Shown here: one piece after another, positions 1 to 13,630 of the stretch | Numbering within the stretch: position 1 is the first letter of the stretch | Layout of the letters: each line of letters starts with the position of its first letter | From: Allobaculum sp. Allo2 | Lineage (GTDB): Bacteria; Bacillota_I; Bacilli_A; Erysipelotrichales; Erysipelotrichaceae | Assembly: GCF_022701175.1 (NCBI RefSeq) | Contig: NZ_CP078088.1 | Location: forward strand, 2,480,001-2,544,000 | Length of the DNA stretch: 64,000 nt | Direction: 5' to 3' | Program-made: the position numbers and the translations under genes | Notes under the pieces: generated by a model | The model's database searches: none | Told to the model about the DNA's origin: nothing | Seen by the model: the letters and a program-made list of their open reading frames with translations, nothing else

Positions 1-1545
1 CTTACCTCTAACGCTCTGTACCTCTCGGTCCGGATTTGCCTGGACCGGTACTGCCGCGCTTCGCCCTCAATCCATTAAGAGGGTCACACTTCCCGTCTTT
101 GTCACTCCATCGCCTTTATCTCAGGTGCAGGAATCTTCGCCTGCTTTCCATCTGCTTCGCCTGTCGGCTGCGCATTAGGTCCCGACTGACCCGGGGCGGA
201 CGAACCTTCCCCGGAATCCTTGGGCTTTCGGTGTGCAGGATTCTCACCTGCATCTCGCTACTCACACCGGCATTCTCACTTCCATGTCCTCCACATCCCC
301 TTACGGTAACGCTTCAATGAACATGCAACGCTCCCCTACCACTAAATACTTCAGTACTTAATCCGCGCTTTCGGCAGACAGCTTAGCCCCGGTACATTTT
401 CGGCGCAGGGCCACTCGACTAGTGAGCTGTTACGCACTCTTTCAAGGATGGCTGCTTCTGAGCCAACCTCCTAGTTGTCCGTGCGTCCCCACATCCTTTT
501 CCACTGAGCTGTCATTTTGGGGCCTTAAACGGCGGTCTGGGCTGTTTCCCTCTTGAGCACGGACCTTATCACCCGCACTCTGACTGCCAACGACTTCCCG
601 CTGCGGCATTCGTAAGTTTGATTCCATTCAGTACCCCGGGATGGGGCCATCATGAATTCAGCGCTCTACCTCCGCAGCCATAACATTGACGCTAGCCCTA
701 AAGCTATTTCGGGGAGAACCAGCTATCTCCGGGTTCGATTGGAATTTCTCCGCCAGCCACAGGTCATCCGCCAGCTTTTCAACGATGGTCGGTTCGGTCC
801 TCCACAAAGTTTCACCTCTGCTTCAACCTGCCCATGGCTAGATCACCCGGTTTCGGGTCTGCTCCTGACTACTTGCCGCCCTCTTAAGACTCGCTTTCGC
901 TTCGGCTTCGCGTTTTCCCGCTTAACCTTGCATTCAAAAGCAACTCGCCGGTTCATTCTACAAAGGCACGCCATCACCCTTGGTCGGGCTCTGACTTCTT
1001 GCAGGCATACGGTTTCAGGTTCTCTTTCACTCCGCTTGCGCGGTTCTTTTCACCTTTCCCTCACGGTACTCTTCTCTATCGCTCACTCTTACTTATTTAG
1101 CCTTGGCGGATGGTCCCGCCTGCTTCCAACAGGATTTCACGTGTCCCGTTGTACTCAGGATTCCGCTCCTTACTCGACTCGCTTGCCGGTACAGGGATTT
1201 CACCTTCTCTGTCCGCGCTTTCCATCGCGTTCCCGTTCGCTCGTCTTTCATTTCCAGCGGTCCTACAACCCCATATCGCTATGGTTTGGGCTCTTTCCCT
1301 TTCGCTCGCCGCTACTCGGAAAATCACTTTTGTTTTCTTTTCCTCCGGCTACTTAGATGTTTCAGTTCACCGGGTTTCTCTCCATTTGCATGGATGACTG
1401 GCTATAAAACCAGCCGGGTTCCCCCATTCGGATATCCGTGTGTCGTCACTTTCCTGACAGCTCGGCACGGCTTTTCGCAGCCTGACGCGTCCTTCATCAT
1501 TCAAGAGTGGCAAGGCATCCTCCGTACGCCCTTCCTTGCTTGATC
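1..1545 (-). rRNA. 23S ribosomal RNA, 5' half (runs off window)
   Basis: The reverse complement starts near 1545 with the conserved 23S 5' segment containing GTACGGAGGATGCC and continues to the window edge. The gene is read leftwards, so only roughly the first half is present and the 3' half and any 5S gene lie outside. The 5' boundary is placed by analogy with E. coli numbering and may be off by a few bases. Open frames over this stretch on either strand are chance. Confidence 0.95.
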
Positions 1546-1812
1546 TAGTTCTCTAACTTTGGTTCTAGTTATGCTTGTTTCGAGATTTTTCTATTTCGTA
1601 AGAACTGTTCCACTAACTGTTTCCAACTTTCGGTTAAATCTTTATTACTCTTCAACTTTTCGTTAGACCTTCTGTTATGTCTTCTTACTGATGCTCGTTT
1701 TTCAAAGATCCATTCTCTGGAAGATCGCTCCTCCAAAACCTCACAGACAAATCCTCACTCATTACTCTTTGCCATCGGCTTTCACCAATGGACTTCCTTG
1801 TACTTTCTCCTT
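1546..1812 (-). other. 16S-23S internal transcribed spacer
   Basis: About 267 bases, AT-rich, between the 16S 3' end and the 23S 5' end. I looked for tRNA-Ile and tRNA-Ala cloverleaves and T-loop motifs and saw none, so this rrn copy seems to have a tRNA-free spacer. Confidence 0.8.
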
Positions 1813-3339
<1,527 letters not shown>

Positions 3340-3511
3340 ATATTGACTCAAACGCTTATGCGTTTAATGTTTCGTGAATAAATGATTGTTCGAGTACTTT
3401 TTGTGATTTTAAGAATCGACGTTGTGTATTTCGAATTTCTTGATCTGTCTGTAAAGTTTTCAAAGAGCCATCTGTTTGTGAGAAGATCAACGTCTCTCAC
3501 AAGGCTTGTTT

Positions 3512-3540
3512 ATCATATCATCATCAGAAATCTCTGTCAA
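3512..3540 (-). promoter_or_regulatory. rrn promoter P2 (sigma-A type)
   Basis: On the minus strand TTGACA (3535-3540) and TATGAT (3512-3517) are separated by exactly 17 bases, about 170 bases ahead of the 16S 5' end. An AT-rich imperfect palindrome (3550-3572) lies immediately upstream of the -35 box, where an UP element would sit. This is a near-consensus promoter in the right place and orientation for the rRNA operon. Confidence 0.85.
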
Positions 3541-3549
3541 CAGCTATTT

Positions 3550-3702
3550 GTGAATTTCTTTAAGAATTTCACTTAAACCATTTTCTTCGATATCTAAAGG
3601 TGATTTGATGCGTTTTGGAAGTCATTTCCTTAACGCTCACTTAGAATATCACGTCCTGCATTTTCACGCAAGCTTTATTTGTGATTTTTCTAAGAATTTC
3701 AC
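3550..3702 (-). repeat. Duplicated AT-rich palindromic motif ahead of both rrn promoters
   Basis: Minus-strand motif GTGAAATTCTTAAAGAAATT followed by CACAAATAG (3572 down to about 3544) recurs as GTGAAATTCTTAGAAAAATC followed by CACAAATAA (3702 down to about 3674). Each copy ends a few bases before a -35 box. It could be an UP element or a site for an architectural or regulatory protein. Confidence 0.6.
3643..3671 (-). promoter_or_regulatory. rrn promoter P1 (sigma-A type, weaker)
   Basis: TTGCGT (3666-3671) and TATTCT (3643-3648) on the minus strand, again with a 17-base spacer, lie 131 bases upstream of P2. The same AT-rich motif that precedes P2 precedes this pair at 3681-3702. Tandem P1/P2 promoters are usual for rrn operons; this one is inferred from spacing and from the shared upstream motif. 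Confidence 0.6.
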
Positions 3703-3857
3703 ATTGCCGTTTTTTAACGGGAATCCCGCTTGCAAACAGCTTGTACTTTATACCTCTTTAGAGCGCAGTCCGTCAACCAAAAAGTTCTGAAGGCGTCAGA
3801 AAAGAAAATTGAAATAGTAAATTCCAGTCTGCTGATTTTTTTGCTTCTGGCTTTTAA

Positions 3858-4642
<785 letters not shown>

Positions 4643-4719
4643 GCCGGTTTCGTTCTTCGTTTATCCGCCCTGCGGAAAGCCGATGTGAAAAACCGTTTTA
4701 TGAATTCACCGCAGAATAC

Positions 4720-4767
4720 AAACCGCGCTCTGTTCGATGACATGCTGTCCATCGACAGAGCGCGGTT
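4720..4767 (+). terminator. Rho-independent terminator after xpt
   Basis: AAACCGCGCTCTGT pairs with ACAGAGCGCGGTTT around a 20-base loop and is followed by a short T-rich tract. It lies about 80 bases after the xpt stop. Confidence 0.8.
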
Positions 4768-4841
4768 TTATGAATTCTGACAGCGGGATAGGGATGAAAT
4801 TTTGGTTTCCCCGTATGTATTCGGTGAAGGTCGTCTGTGAA

Positions 4842-5682
4842 TTATTCCTGTGATTCGGTGAAAACGACTCTTCCCTTAGCTTCATCGATATCGTAGATCA
4901 GTTCGCCGGCAGCCGGAACTTCGATCGTTCCGGAAAGCGGGTTTTGATACTGTCAATCGGTTCGGTCAGCGTCGCCCGAACGTCCGAACGCTCAAAGGCG
5001 AGATCGGTATCCACCATGCGGCAGTTGATCAGCTGAAGGTTCTTGCAGTAGCAGAGCGGCTGGGTACCGATGATTGTGCAGTTGATCAGCGTCAGGTTTT
5101 CACTGTACCAGGCCAGATATTCGCCTTTGATCACGCTGTTGCGAACCGTGACATTTTTCGAATGCCAGAACGCGTCTTTCGTATCGAGATTGCAGTCGTC
5201 GAGGGTCGCGTTTTCCACATACTGGAACGAATACTTTCCATGAAGCGTTACGTGATCAAAAGAAGATGGCTTGAACGCATCATGAAGTATTCCGCTGTGA
5301 CTTCCGTATCGAACATGATCATCGAGCGAACCGACCAGCCAAATTCCGGCGAGTTCACCGTGCAGTCGGAAATGCGGACATCCGCACATTCACGTACGGC
5401 TTTAATTCCGTTGAGCTTGCTGTGGTCAATCTGCACATGATCCGCATACCAGAGGGCAGCCCGGCAGTTTTCCGTCAGTTCTGCATTTCGGATGGACAGA
5501 TCTGTGTCGTGCCAGAACGGATAGCGAAGATTGCAGTAGCAGTCTTCCACCTGAATGCGCTGGCATTCTTTCAGTGCGCTTTCTCCGTCGGCCGGTCCAT
5601 CAAAGCGGCAGTTTTTCAGAGTCAGATCATGAGCACCGTAAAAGGCTCTCTCCTGATCAAACGTTTCATTTTCACAAATCAT
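4842..5682 (-). CDS. DUF3737 family right-handed beta-helix protein
   Basis: I recognise this as a DUF3737 protein: short repeated strands such as LTLKNCRF, IQVEDCYC, LSIRNAEL, VTVRNSVI and LTLINCTI, with regularly spaced asparagine-cysteine turns, stack into a beta-helix of about 280 residues. The conserved start is ENETFDQERAFYGAHD. There is no signal peptide, so a cytoplasmic location is likely, and the biochemical role is unknown. The frame breaks near 5285 and 4951. With one base restored in each place the protein continues to the end NPLSGTIEVP...FTESQE and stops at 4842, matching the family ending. No obvious operon partner. Confidence 0.8.
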
Positions 5683-5926
5683 CGGGTTTCGATCCTTTCC
5701 ATATATGTTTTTTCTGTATATGTTTTTTCTGTTATGTTTTCGCTTTGCGTCTTATACATATGATGAATAAATAATTGTTTTTATTCATTATCCTGATTCG
5801 CAGCCATTATACGCCTCTCCATAGTTTTCCTGCAGTTCAAGCTCCTGATCCAGCCTGGGCCATCCAGAATTTGAAGGTTTTCTGTTGGAAACCGAGATGT
5901 ACTGTCGTTTCTCCAGAAGAGCGCAG

Positions 5927-5973
5927 AAAAGGACAGATTCAGCGTTGCCGGGGCGCTTTGTCTGTCCTTTGGT
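5927..5973. terminator. Bidirectional terminator hairpin after the subtilase gene
   Basis: AAAAGGACAGA (from 5927) pairs with TCTGTCCTTT (5961-5970) around a GC-rich loop, with T-rich sequence on both sides. It lies just past the minus-strand subtilase stop at 6002. Confidence 0.75.
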
Positions 5974-6001
5974 TTTATTGCCTTTTTCAATCCGCCATTA
6001 T

Positions 6002-9000
6002 TCAGGCTGCCTGCCGTTTTAACGCATCAAGCTGGGATGCGTCTGGCGTTTTTCTCAGGTTCAGAAGACGCTGATGAAGCTGACGGGCTTTTTCATTCGT
6101 ATCCGTCTGGCTTTCGGGTTTTAAAACCAGGGATCTGGCCTGCTCAGCCAGTTTCTGAAGCGAATCGAGAGAAGAAGAAAAGTCTGCCGGATTCAGCTGT
6201 TCCGTTTTGTTTACAGCTTCTTTCAGCAGTTCGACATAGATCGGCTGAACTTCAATCTGTACATTCCGTTCGCTGACATACCGGCCGAGCAGTATGATCG
6301 TTTTTCCTTCCCGTGCATAGACGTAATCTACGCCTGCATTCAGAGGAGCCAAGGCGCCTTCGATTGTGACCGTTATGGTTTTGGGCAGCGCCCAGCCATC
6401 TTCTGCCTCCAGATTCATTACACAGTCGCGCCCCGTCTCATGTTCTCCGTGAATACGCAGACTGCAGTGCTTCAGGCTATCCGGGCTCAGAGAAATTTCG
6501 CCAACCCCGTCTTTTACAGCATGGATCACAATTCGCAAAGCGTGACCGCTCATCTGGTCTGCCGGGATGGTCAGTTTACCCGTCTGGCTCGCATAGGCAT
6601 AGGCTGTCGAATCCAGAAGCCGGCTGTCCATATAGACGGAAATCTGGCTGGGCAGTTTATAGCCGTTCTTTGCCTGCACCTGCATCGCAAAGTCCGCATT
6701 TCGTATCGCCGTTTGTTCCTGCGGCCAGCTGACGGCATCGCCTTCCAGCTGCAGATCCATTACATCCAGAACACCCTCGGCTTCCAAAGTCAGTTCGCCC
6801 TCGGTAAGCAAAGACGGAAGGAGCACAATTTCACCGGTCGAAGGATCATACGCATATTGATCGGAAGGAACCGAAACATTGTTCTTTTTAGTCTCACGCC
6901 TGTCGGCAGCGTATACGAAGTATCGGCTTCCAGTACGATGCGACAGGAACCGTCTTCCTGCTGATTTTTCGAGGCAATATGCACGTGTATCAGATTATAG
7001 GAAATATTTGCCGCTCTGGATACCGTCAGACGATAAGCCGTTTCGTTTCGGGCATAGTCGCCAATTACGACGGTATACGAACCTTCTGAAAGATGGTCTG
7101 CCGGAAGCGTAATGGTCTGTGTCTGGCCAGGCTCTGCCGCCGTATCCGGCGCGGCAATGGCGGTCGTTTTTCCATTTTGATCGACGAGCGCGCCCGCTGC
7201 TGCATAGCGGTTGTCGCGAACCCTCAGTTGGATTTCATCAGACGAAGCCTGTGCGCTCTGCAGCTGGGGGCTTCGTTATCGAGCGTGAATGGGAATTCAA
7301 GCTTCATGCCAGGCTTTAATGTGCCATTCAGCGCTTTTTCCTGAAGTTTCAGCACGTTGCCGCCTTCGGTATATTCCGTAATGGCCGCGGTGGTAAATAC
7401 GTAAGGCGTGTTTTCGGCCAGACCGTTTGTCATCGTCGTATTGACGAGCCGCTGCGTATGGGTCTGATCGTTCCAGTTCGTCTGGGTGCCGTTCAGTGTG
7501 GTATAGGGTTTGGAAAGATTAACCGAATACGTTCCATCCTGATTGTTCAGCATCAGCTGGCCGTCTGCAGTAAAGATCATATGGCGCAGACCGCTGACGT
7601 TTCGAACGGAGGAGAACGTTACGTCCACAAAAGTCTGATCCGAGTTCATCGCCGAGCGGGATTTATCTTCCGTGCCTTCTTCCACTACATACGGATTGCC
7701 CGCGAGATAGCGGGATTTCTTCGTGCTGGTGGAGGAAATTTTCAGCATGTTCGTATGGATGCGGCCATCCGGATCCCGTTTCACCACATAGGCAGTTTCA
7801 TCTGGATCTTTGGCTGAAGAATACAGGGAAACATTTTCGAAAATACCCGGTTCTTCCCAGTCGCCGAAAAAGCCCAGGATCGGAATGGAATAAACGGTCT
7901 CGTTTTCGAGATACGTGCCGGCACTGCTGCAGGGGCGAATCGTCACATAGCCTTCGATGTAGGCACCTTTGGGCGTTTCGCGATTCAGTCTTTCCTTTTC
8001 TGCAGCAGAGAGCGCATACGTCAGATTGAAGCCGCTCTTCGCGCCGTTTTTGAGTGTGTAAACCTGATTGGCCTGGGTGTCCGCTTCCAGATCCATCGGG
8101 CGGGTGGTCTTGAGCAGGTTTCCGTGCTCGTCGACCTTCTGGGTAAAGAGATGCTTTTCTACCTTGAAGTGAATGTCGCTTGTTTTTCGATTCCTTCCAG
8201 ATAAATACGGGACAGATAGCTGCCGGTACGATCCTTATCGTCCTTGAGTTCAATTTTGACTTTGCCGTCTTCTGCAGAATCGGTTGCCGACGGATCCATG
8301 GAAATCAGAAGCTTTCCATGAACCGCCTGATCAATGCGGACTTCTCCAGCCCCTGCTGCAGAACCGGCAGATAATTGCCGTCCTCATCCTTCATTGGAAT
8401 CGCGGTCGACATCAGAAGCGAATTTTGAAGAAAACGTTTGCTTCGGCCAAGTTTTGTGGTGAGATCCTGCTCGTTAATCCAGTGCGACAGAATTCCAGCC
8501 ATGCCCGCTACAGCAGGCGTCGCCATCGAAGTACCGGCCCGGTAATCGTATCCGGCATTCGAAGATTCACCGTTGCTGGAAAGAATCATGACACCCGGAG
8601 CACTGACTTCTGGCTTGAGTTCCAGCGTTTCCGGAATGCCCCAGGAACTGAACGAGGCTGCGTTCATGCGCAAGGACGTCTTACCGGACTGGTCTGTCTG
8701 GAAGGAATCCGGGTCAGAAGCCGCCACAGCAAGAGTATTTGTATACGTTCCAGGCGAACCGTCGGTCGAAAAGGAAATATCACCGGGTTTAAGCTTTCCG
8801 TTCAGGTTCGTGCTGTCGGCCCAGTTGCCGCTGTTGCTGGACGCGGCACAGATGACGACATCTTTCTCCTTCAGATGATCGAGAATATTCTGGTAGCGCG
8901 GATCGCTGCTGGTGCCAAATCCGGCGGAATTGCTGGAAAGGGACATATTGATCACGTCACAGTCCAGCGTGATCGCATCTTCGATTGCCGCAAACAGTGT

Positions 9001-10145
9001 GGATTCACTGCCGTTGGCATTTTGACCGAACACTTTCATCACGAGAATCTGTGCATCGCTCGCATATCCCTTCATATACTGAGATTCGATAAAACTGTTC
9101 CCTTTTTGATCAGGGAATTGGCGGCAATGATTCCCGTGACATGCGAGCCATGATCGATATTGCCAAGAGCGTGGCTGGCGTCGATCGTTCCGTCCGCATA
9201 GTTGTACTGGAACGGAATCTTGTCCGAAATATACAGGCGGTTCAGATTTGCACTGCTTTTGTCGCCGTCCTGCAGATGAAGCGAACTCATTACCGCTTCA
9301 ATGTCGCTGGACTCCATAAGATCCAGACTTGCCTTATAGTCTGCCGCGTTCATATGGTTTTGCTGCGCTTTACGGGAGAGCGATTCATTGAAGCAGTCGT
9401 TATTGAACACTTCATGACTGGCGTTCAGACCGGTGTCCAGCACCGCGATACGCGTACCCTGACCGCTTTCCTCGTTCAGAGCCTCGTCGTTGATTCCCGT
9501 TACTTCACCGTTCGTTCCGCCAGTCTGAGCCGATCCAAGATCGGCCGGCTGGGTATCTTCCGCTGGATAAATTTTCTGCTCAACCGTCACCTGCCGGACA
9601 AAGTCCAGAGACTGAATGTTCTCAATCTGACTGGTCTGAACTTCGACGCTGACGGCACTTGCGCTCAGATCCAGACGGGTGAGAATGTCGAGCGGCTTGT
9701 CGTTCTGGATCTGACGTTCAATCTGACGAACATGCTCATCCTGACGTCTGCGGATGTCTTCACGAAGCGCGATAATATCGGGATCCGCCGGATCCCAGTC
9801 TTTCCCTCCATGATTTCCATTACGCACGGATCCGTGAATTCAATCAGAACGCGTGCGGTTTTCATATTCTGAACGCGGACTGTCCCGGAATCTGCCGGAT
9901 ACTGTTCTGGAAGATCGTAAACGTCTTCGATCGGCTGCGCGCTGACGATATATGAACGGTCATTTTCCGAATCTGCCGCCGCTGCGGAACAGCCAGTCCG
10001 CAAAGCTCACGGCACCGGCCAGAAGCACGGAGAGCATCCGGCCGGTCAAGTCGGCTGGTTTATGCAATTTCATTCCTTCTTTCCCCTTTCTTTTCTTATT
10101 CAGGCAAAACACGTTTTGTTCCGCTTCGAACAAGTCATTTCCCAT
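6002..10145 (-). CDS. Large secreted subtilisin-family (S8) serine protease, C5a peptidase/lactocepin type
   Basis: Extracellular or cell-wall-associated endopeptidase of about 1380 residues. Start at 10145 is chosen because AAGGGAG precedes it; a lysine-rich stretch and hydrophobic segment (MLSVLLAGAVSFA) form the export signal. A prodomain is followed by the catalytic Asp (AVLDTGLN), His (HGSHVTGI), oxyanion-hole Asn (SSNSGNW) and Ser (GTSMATPAVAG). Next comes an Fn3_5-like domain (GAYIEGYVTI, PILGFFGDW), as in lactocepins and streptococcal C5a peptidase, then beta-sandwich repeats and a helical tail resembling FIVAR modules. No LPXTG motif is seen, so anchoring is unclear. Frame breaks near 10000, 9830, 9085, 8330, 8180, 7267 and 6888 look like homopolymer under-calls (for example CCC at 7267, AAAA at 6888). 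The gene stands alone with its own terminator. Confidence 0.85.
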
Positions 10146-10550
10146 TTCAAGCTCCCTTTTCGATCGATTCTATTCGCCCTGAAGAAATCATCTGGAAACA
10201 GAAAAGAGGTTTTGCCGACTGGATTTCCTTTACTCTGAGCGGACAAAGCCGTTCAGCTTGTACGCTGCAAGATTTTCCTTTCGGCAAAATGACCTGTATG
10301 GTTACCCGAATCCGCCAGACCGTACAGTCTTGCGTCTTCTGAATCTCATCTTAGCAAGAAGCACGTTTCCATAAAGCGGACTGTTGAAAATGAAATTTAC
10401 TTGTTTGATTTTTCTTTTCCGCGTTTTTGATCAAATCTAATCCGAATAACGTTGCACTCTCAGCCGCTTTGGCGCCCGGGTTCTCGGTCGCTTCCTTTTT
10501 CTGCAGACACCTTTGCTCAAAGTGCCCGGCTTTACGAAAATGGGTACATG
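10146..10550. other. Intergenic region between subtilase and pyrophosphatase
   Basis: About 400 bases with no convincing gene on either strand. It must hold the subtilase promoter on the minus strand, but I could not single out a -35/-10 pair with confidence. Confidence 0.5.
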
Positions 10551-10584
10551 CAAAAAGCCGCCCTCGCTTGGAAGACGGCTTTTG
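10551..10584. terminator. Terminator after membrane pyrophosphatase
   Basis: On the minus strand AAAAGCCGTC pairs with GGCGGCTTTT around an 11-base loop, followed by T residues; it lies 17 bases past the hppA stop. The reverse orientation also has a T tract. Confidence 0.8.
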
Positions 10585-10600
10585 CGTTTTAGAGAAAAGA

Positions 10601-12684
10601 TTAGTTGAACAGGAAGCTGAGCCATGGCTGTATCTGTACCAGTACAGGAGCCAGAATCAGAGAAATAACGGACATCAGCTTAATCAGGATATCCATGGCA
10701 GGACCAGCCGTATCCTTGAACGGGTCGCCGACGGTATCGCCGGTAACCGCAGCTTTATGCGCCTCGGAACCTTTGCCGCCGTGTTCGCCGGATTCAATGA
10801 ACTTCTTGGCGTTATCCCAGGCACCGCCTGCGTTTGCCATGAAGACAGCCAGCATAATCGCAGAAACCAGAGCGCCCAGCAGCATGCCGCCAAGACCTTC
10901 GCATCCGAGAAGAAGACCGATTACCACCGGGCTGACCAGAGCGATCAGACCAGGCAGAACCATTTCATGCAGCGCAGCTTTGGTAGAGATATCTACGCAC
11001 TCAGTGTAGTTTGGCTTGCTTGTTCCAGCCAGAATGCCTGGATCATTTTTGAACTGAGCACGTACGTTTTCGATCATCTTGTTGGCAGCGCGTCCAACGG
11101 AACGAATGGTCAGCGCGGTGAAGTAGAACGGCAGCATCGCACCAAACAGAAGAGCAACAAGAACACCAGGCTGGAGCAGAGAAATTGACTGAAGGCCAGC
11201 AGCCTGTGCAAAGGCAACGATCATAGCCAGCGCGGTGAATGCAGCAGAACCGATGCAGAAACCTTTACCGATTGCAGCAGTAGTGTTTCCAACAGAGTCG
11301 AGACGGTCCGTAATCTTGCGGACTTTCGGATCGAGTTCAGCCATTTCGGCAATACCGCCGGCGTTATCGGAAATTGGGCCATATGCATCAACGGAAACGG
11401 TAATACCGCAGGTAGAGAGCATGCCGACAGCGCCAAGACCGATTCCATACATTCCGGAAAACAGATACGCCACAACAATACCCAGAACCAGAACTACGAC
11501 AGTCAGCATGGTGGATTCCATACCAACGGAGAAACCGGAAATAATGTTTGTCGCATGTCCAGTTTCGGATTCCGAAGCGATTTCCTTAACTTTCGGGTAT
11601 TCATCCGAAGTGTAGTATTCCGCGATTTTTCCCAGCAGCATGCCGACAACAAGACCAACGGAAACCGAGAAGAACTGCGATACAGATCCGAACAGCCAGA
11701 GAGAAGCAATAAGAGACGTGATGATTTCAATAATAGTTGCAACGTATGTTGCGATGTTCAGAGCTTTCTGAGGATTTTCCCAGGTTTTCATACGAACGAA
11801 TGCCTGAGCAAGGATGGCTGCGACAATACCGGCAGCCGCAATAACGAACGGGAAGATCGTAGCCTGTGCAGCATAGGAAACGCCGCCGATTGTTACGGTA
11901 AGACCCAGAGCGATACAGGAGATCAGAGAACCTACATAGGATTCGTTCAGGTCAGAACCCATACCAGCAATGTCGCCTACGTTATCGCCTACGTTGTCCG
12001 CGATAACCGCCGGGTTGCGCGGGTCATCTTCCGGAATACCGGCTTCGACTTTACCAACCAGGTCAGCACCAACGTCCGCCGCTTTTGTATAGATACCGCC
12101 GCCCACACGAGCGAACAGCGCGATCATGGAGCAGCCAAGAGAATAGCCAGATACTACAGGAACTGCCTGTTCCGGTTCGCCAAATACGAACGTGAACAGA
12201 AGGAAGAGAGCCGTAAGGCCAAGCAGACCGAAGCCGACTACACAGATACCCAGAACGGAACCGCCGTTGAAGGCAACATGCAGAGCCTTTGGCATTCCGC
12301 CGGAACGAGCCGCTTCTGCGGTTTTCGCATTGGCTTTGGTTGCGGCTTTCATACCGATGAAACCAGCCAGACCAGAGAACAGTGCGCCGATCACGAAGCA
12401 GATCGCACCGCTCCAGCCAACACCGTCAACACCCTGCAGCGAGGGGATGAAGCCCAGGGCTGTCAGTACAATAGCCACAACGACTACGAAAATAATGATG
12501 ATTTTGTATTCGCGTTTCAGAAACGCCATCGCGCCTTCCTGAATATAGGAAGACAGATCCTGCATTCTCTGGTTGCCGGAGCTTTCTTTTTCACGGAACC
12601 ATAGAGTGTGGCAGCGTACAGAAGCGCAAATGCAGAAATGATCATGACAATGACCAGGATCATTTCCATACTTGTGTTTTGCAT
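10601..12684 (-). CDS. hppA: Membrane-bound ion-pumping pyrophosphatase, K+-dependent type
   Basis: Integral membrane pump that couples pyrophosphate hydrolysis to transport of H+ and/or Na+. About 695 residues with some 16 hydrophobic helices. The substrate-site signature is present ([17 protein letters not shown], then [19 protein letters not shown]), as are the later [18 protein letters not shown] and the C-terminal [15 protein letters not shown] loops. The segment [10 protein letters not shown] has alanines where K+-independent enzymes have lysine, marking the K+-dependent class, which includes Na+ pumps; the ion cannot be settled from sequence by eye. The start at 12684 ([13 protein letters not shown]) follows AAAGGAAAT; one A is missing near 12573, otherwise the N-terminal helix is out of frame. 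Single gene with its own terminator. Confidence 0.93.
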
Positions 12685-13008
12685 ACGTCAAATTTCCTTT
12701 CTTATGAACGTAACCGCTTTCAATGATAGCAGAATTGGGGTTGTTCAAAAGATGAATGTCGATGTTTATCCATTTTTCTTCGTTTTTTCCCACATTTTCA
12801 CCGTATTTTTCCTTCCCTGTTTTTTCGTGAATTCCTCTTTCAAGTTTGCAAAAATTTCCAGCAAACCTGACCCGGAAAATGGCAAAAATGAATATGGCAT
12901 ATCCCCATAACGCTTACATTTTTAAAGGGCCGTACATCTTCCTGCACACAGCCCCTGTTCTTTTTTCTAGCTATTTTCGACTGTCTGTGATAGATTAATT
13001 AAGCAAAT
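12685..13008. other. Intergenic region upstream of hppA and tRNA-Glu
   Basis: AT-rich sequence between divergently read hppA and tRNA-Glu. A TATCAT element (12723-12728, minus strand) is a possible hppA -10 box but its -35 partner is poor. No gene seen. Confidence 0.4.
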
Positions 13009-13085
13009 GGCGCGTTCGGCAAGCGGTTGAAGCCACAGCCCTCTCAAGGCTGCATTCACGGGTTCAAATCCCGTACGCGCTGCCA
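13009..13085 (+). tRNA. tRNA-Glu (anticodon CTC)
   Basis: A full cloverleaf of 77 bases with encoded CCA. The acceptor GGCGCGT pairs with ACGCGCT (one G-T pair), the anticodon stem CAGCC/GGCTG frames the loop CTCTCAA, and the T arm is ACGGG-TTCAAAT-CCCGT. The discriminator is G, normal for tRNA-Glu. The CTC anticodon reads GAG. Confidence 0.85.
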
Positions 13086-13096
13086 TCGAATACTTA

Positions 13097-13129
13097 CCCT
13101 TTATCCAGAATGGACAAAGGGGTTTTGTT
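13097..13129 (+). terminator. Terminator after tRNA-Glu
   Basis: CCCTTTATCC pairs with GGACAAAGGG across a 5-base loop and is followed by GTTTTGTTTT, 12 bases after the tRNA end. Confidence 0.7.
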
Positions 13130-13410
13130 TTGGTGCAGGCGGCTGCTGGTACTGCAGTTCCCATTCATGATTTTGCTTCCATTGAATAACCGTGACGGAT
13201 TGGACCGATCTCGAGTCGACAAACGCCTGGCTTCTTTTGTTCATAAGGCGATTCTGAAAACAGCCACGTATTGATTTATCCAGTGATCGAATCAAACAAG
13301 TTATCCGCTCAAACAAATGGGGAGCCTTCCGTTACGTCTTTTCACACGATCAATGGCTTGAGTGTGTGGCGGATTTAAAGCAGAACATCCTCGATATCGT
13401 GCTCCAAAAG
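13130..13410. other. Region without an assigned gene
   Basis: A plus-strand frame from about 13248 reads IKQVIRSNKWGAFRYVFS and on to a hydrophobic end, about 70 codons without an ATG start or ribosome binding site. I do not recognise it and treat it as probable chance or gene remnant. Confidence 0.3.
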
Positions 13411-13436
13411 AAAAGAGCCGCTCAAGCGGCTCTTGC
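13411..13436 (-). terminator. Terminator for the small gene at 13440
   Basis: Perfect 10-base arms AAGAGCCGCT/AGCGGCTCTT with a 2-base loop, followed by a T tract on the minus strand, directly after the stop at 13440. Confidence 0.85.
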
Positions 13437-13439
13437 AAT

Positions 13440-13630
13440 CTATTTCTTAACGGCAACCTTCAGGGACCCGTCTACTAATGTCTGAAACAGTTTATCGTAC
13501 AGCTTGTCTTTTTCTTCAATGTCAGTACGCGCATCGTCTCTCAGTTTAAAAATCCAGTTTCGGGATCCACACATACCCACGGCATTACTTCTTTTTCCAA
13601 TTTTGCTAATTCAGGATCATAAGCGCGCAT
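13440..13630 (-). CDS. Small hypothetical protein (about 63 residues)
   Basis: A short gene with a textbook GGAGG ribosome binding site 6-7 bases ahead of ATG at 13630 and an immediate perfect terminator. It begins MRAYDPELAKLEKEVMPWVC; after one missing base near 13566 it continues NWIFKLRDDARTD, a charged helical stretch, and ends GSLKVAVKK. It is highly charged, has no membrane segment, and I do not recognise a family. The length of 191 bases (3n+2) fits a single lost base. The 170 bases upstream also contain an open stretch (VLRIPAEVKEEYSDQL) that might be a preceding short partner gene, but no start signal is clear. Confidence 0.6.

Noticed and set aside
652-1543. Long open frames within the 23S gene
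   Set aside because: They lie over conserved rRNA sequence and have no start signals; chance frames.
11555-12604. Long plus-strand frame opposite hppA
   Set aside because: Antisense shadow of a membrane protein gene; no ribosome binding site or recognisable domain.
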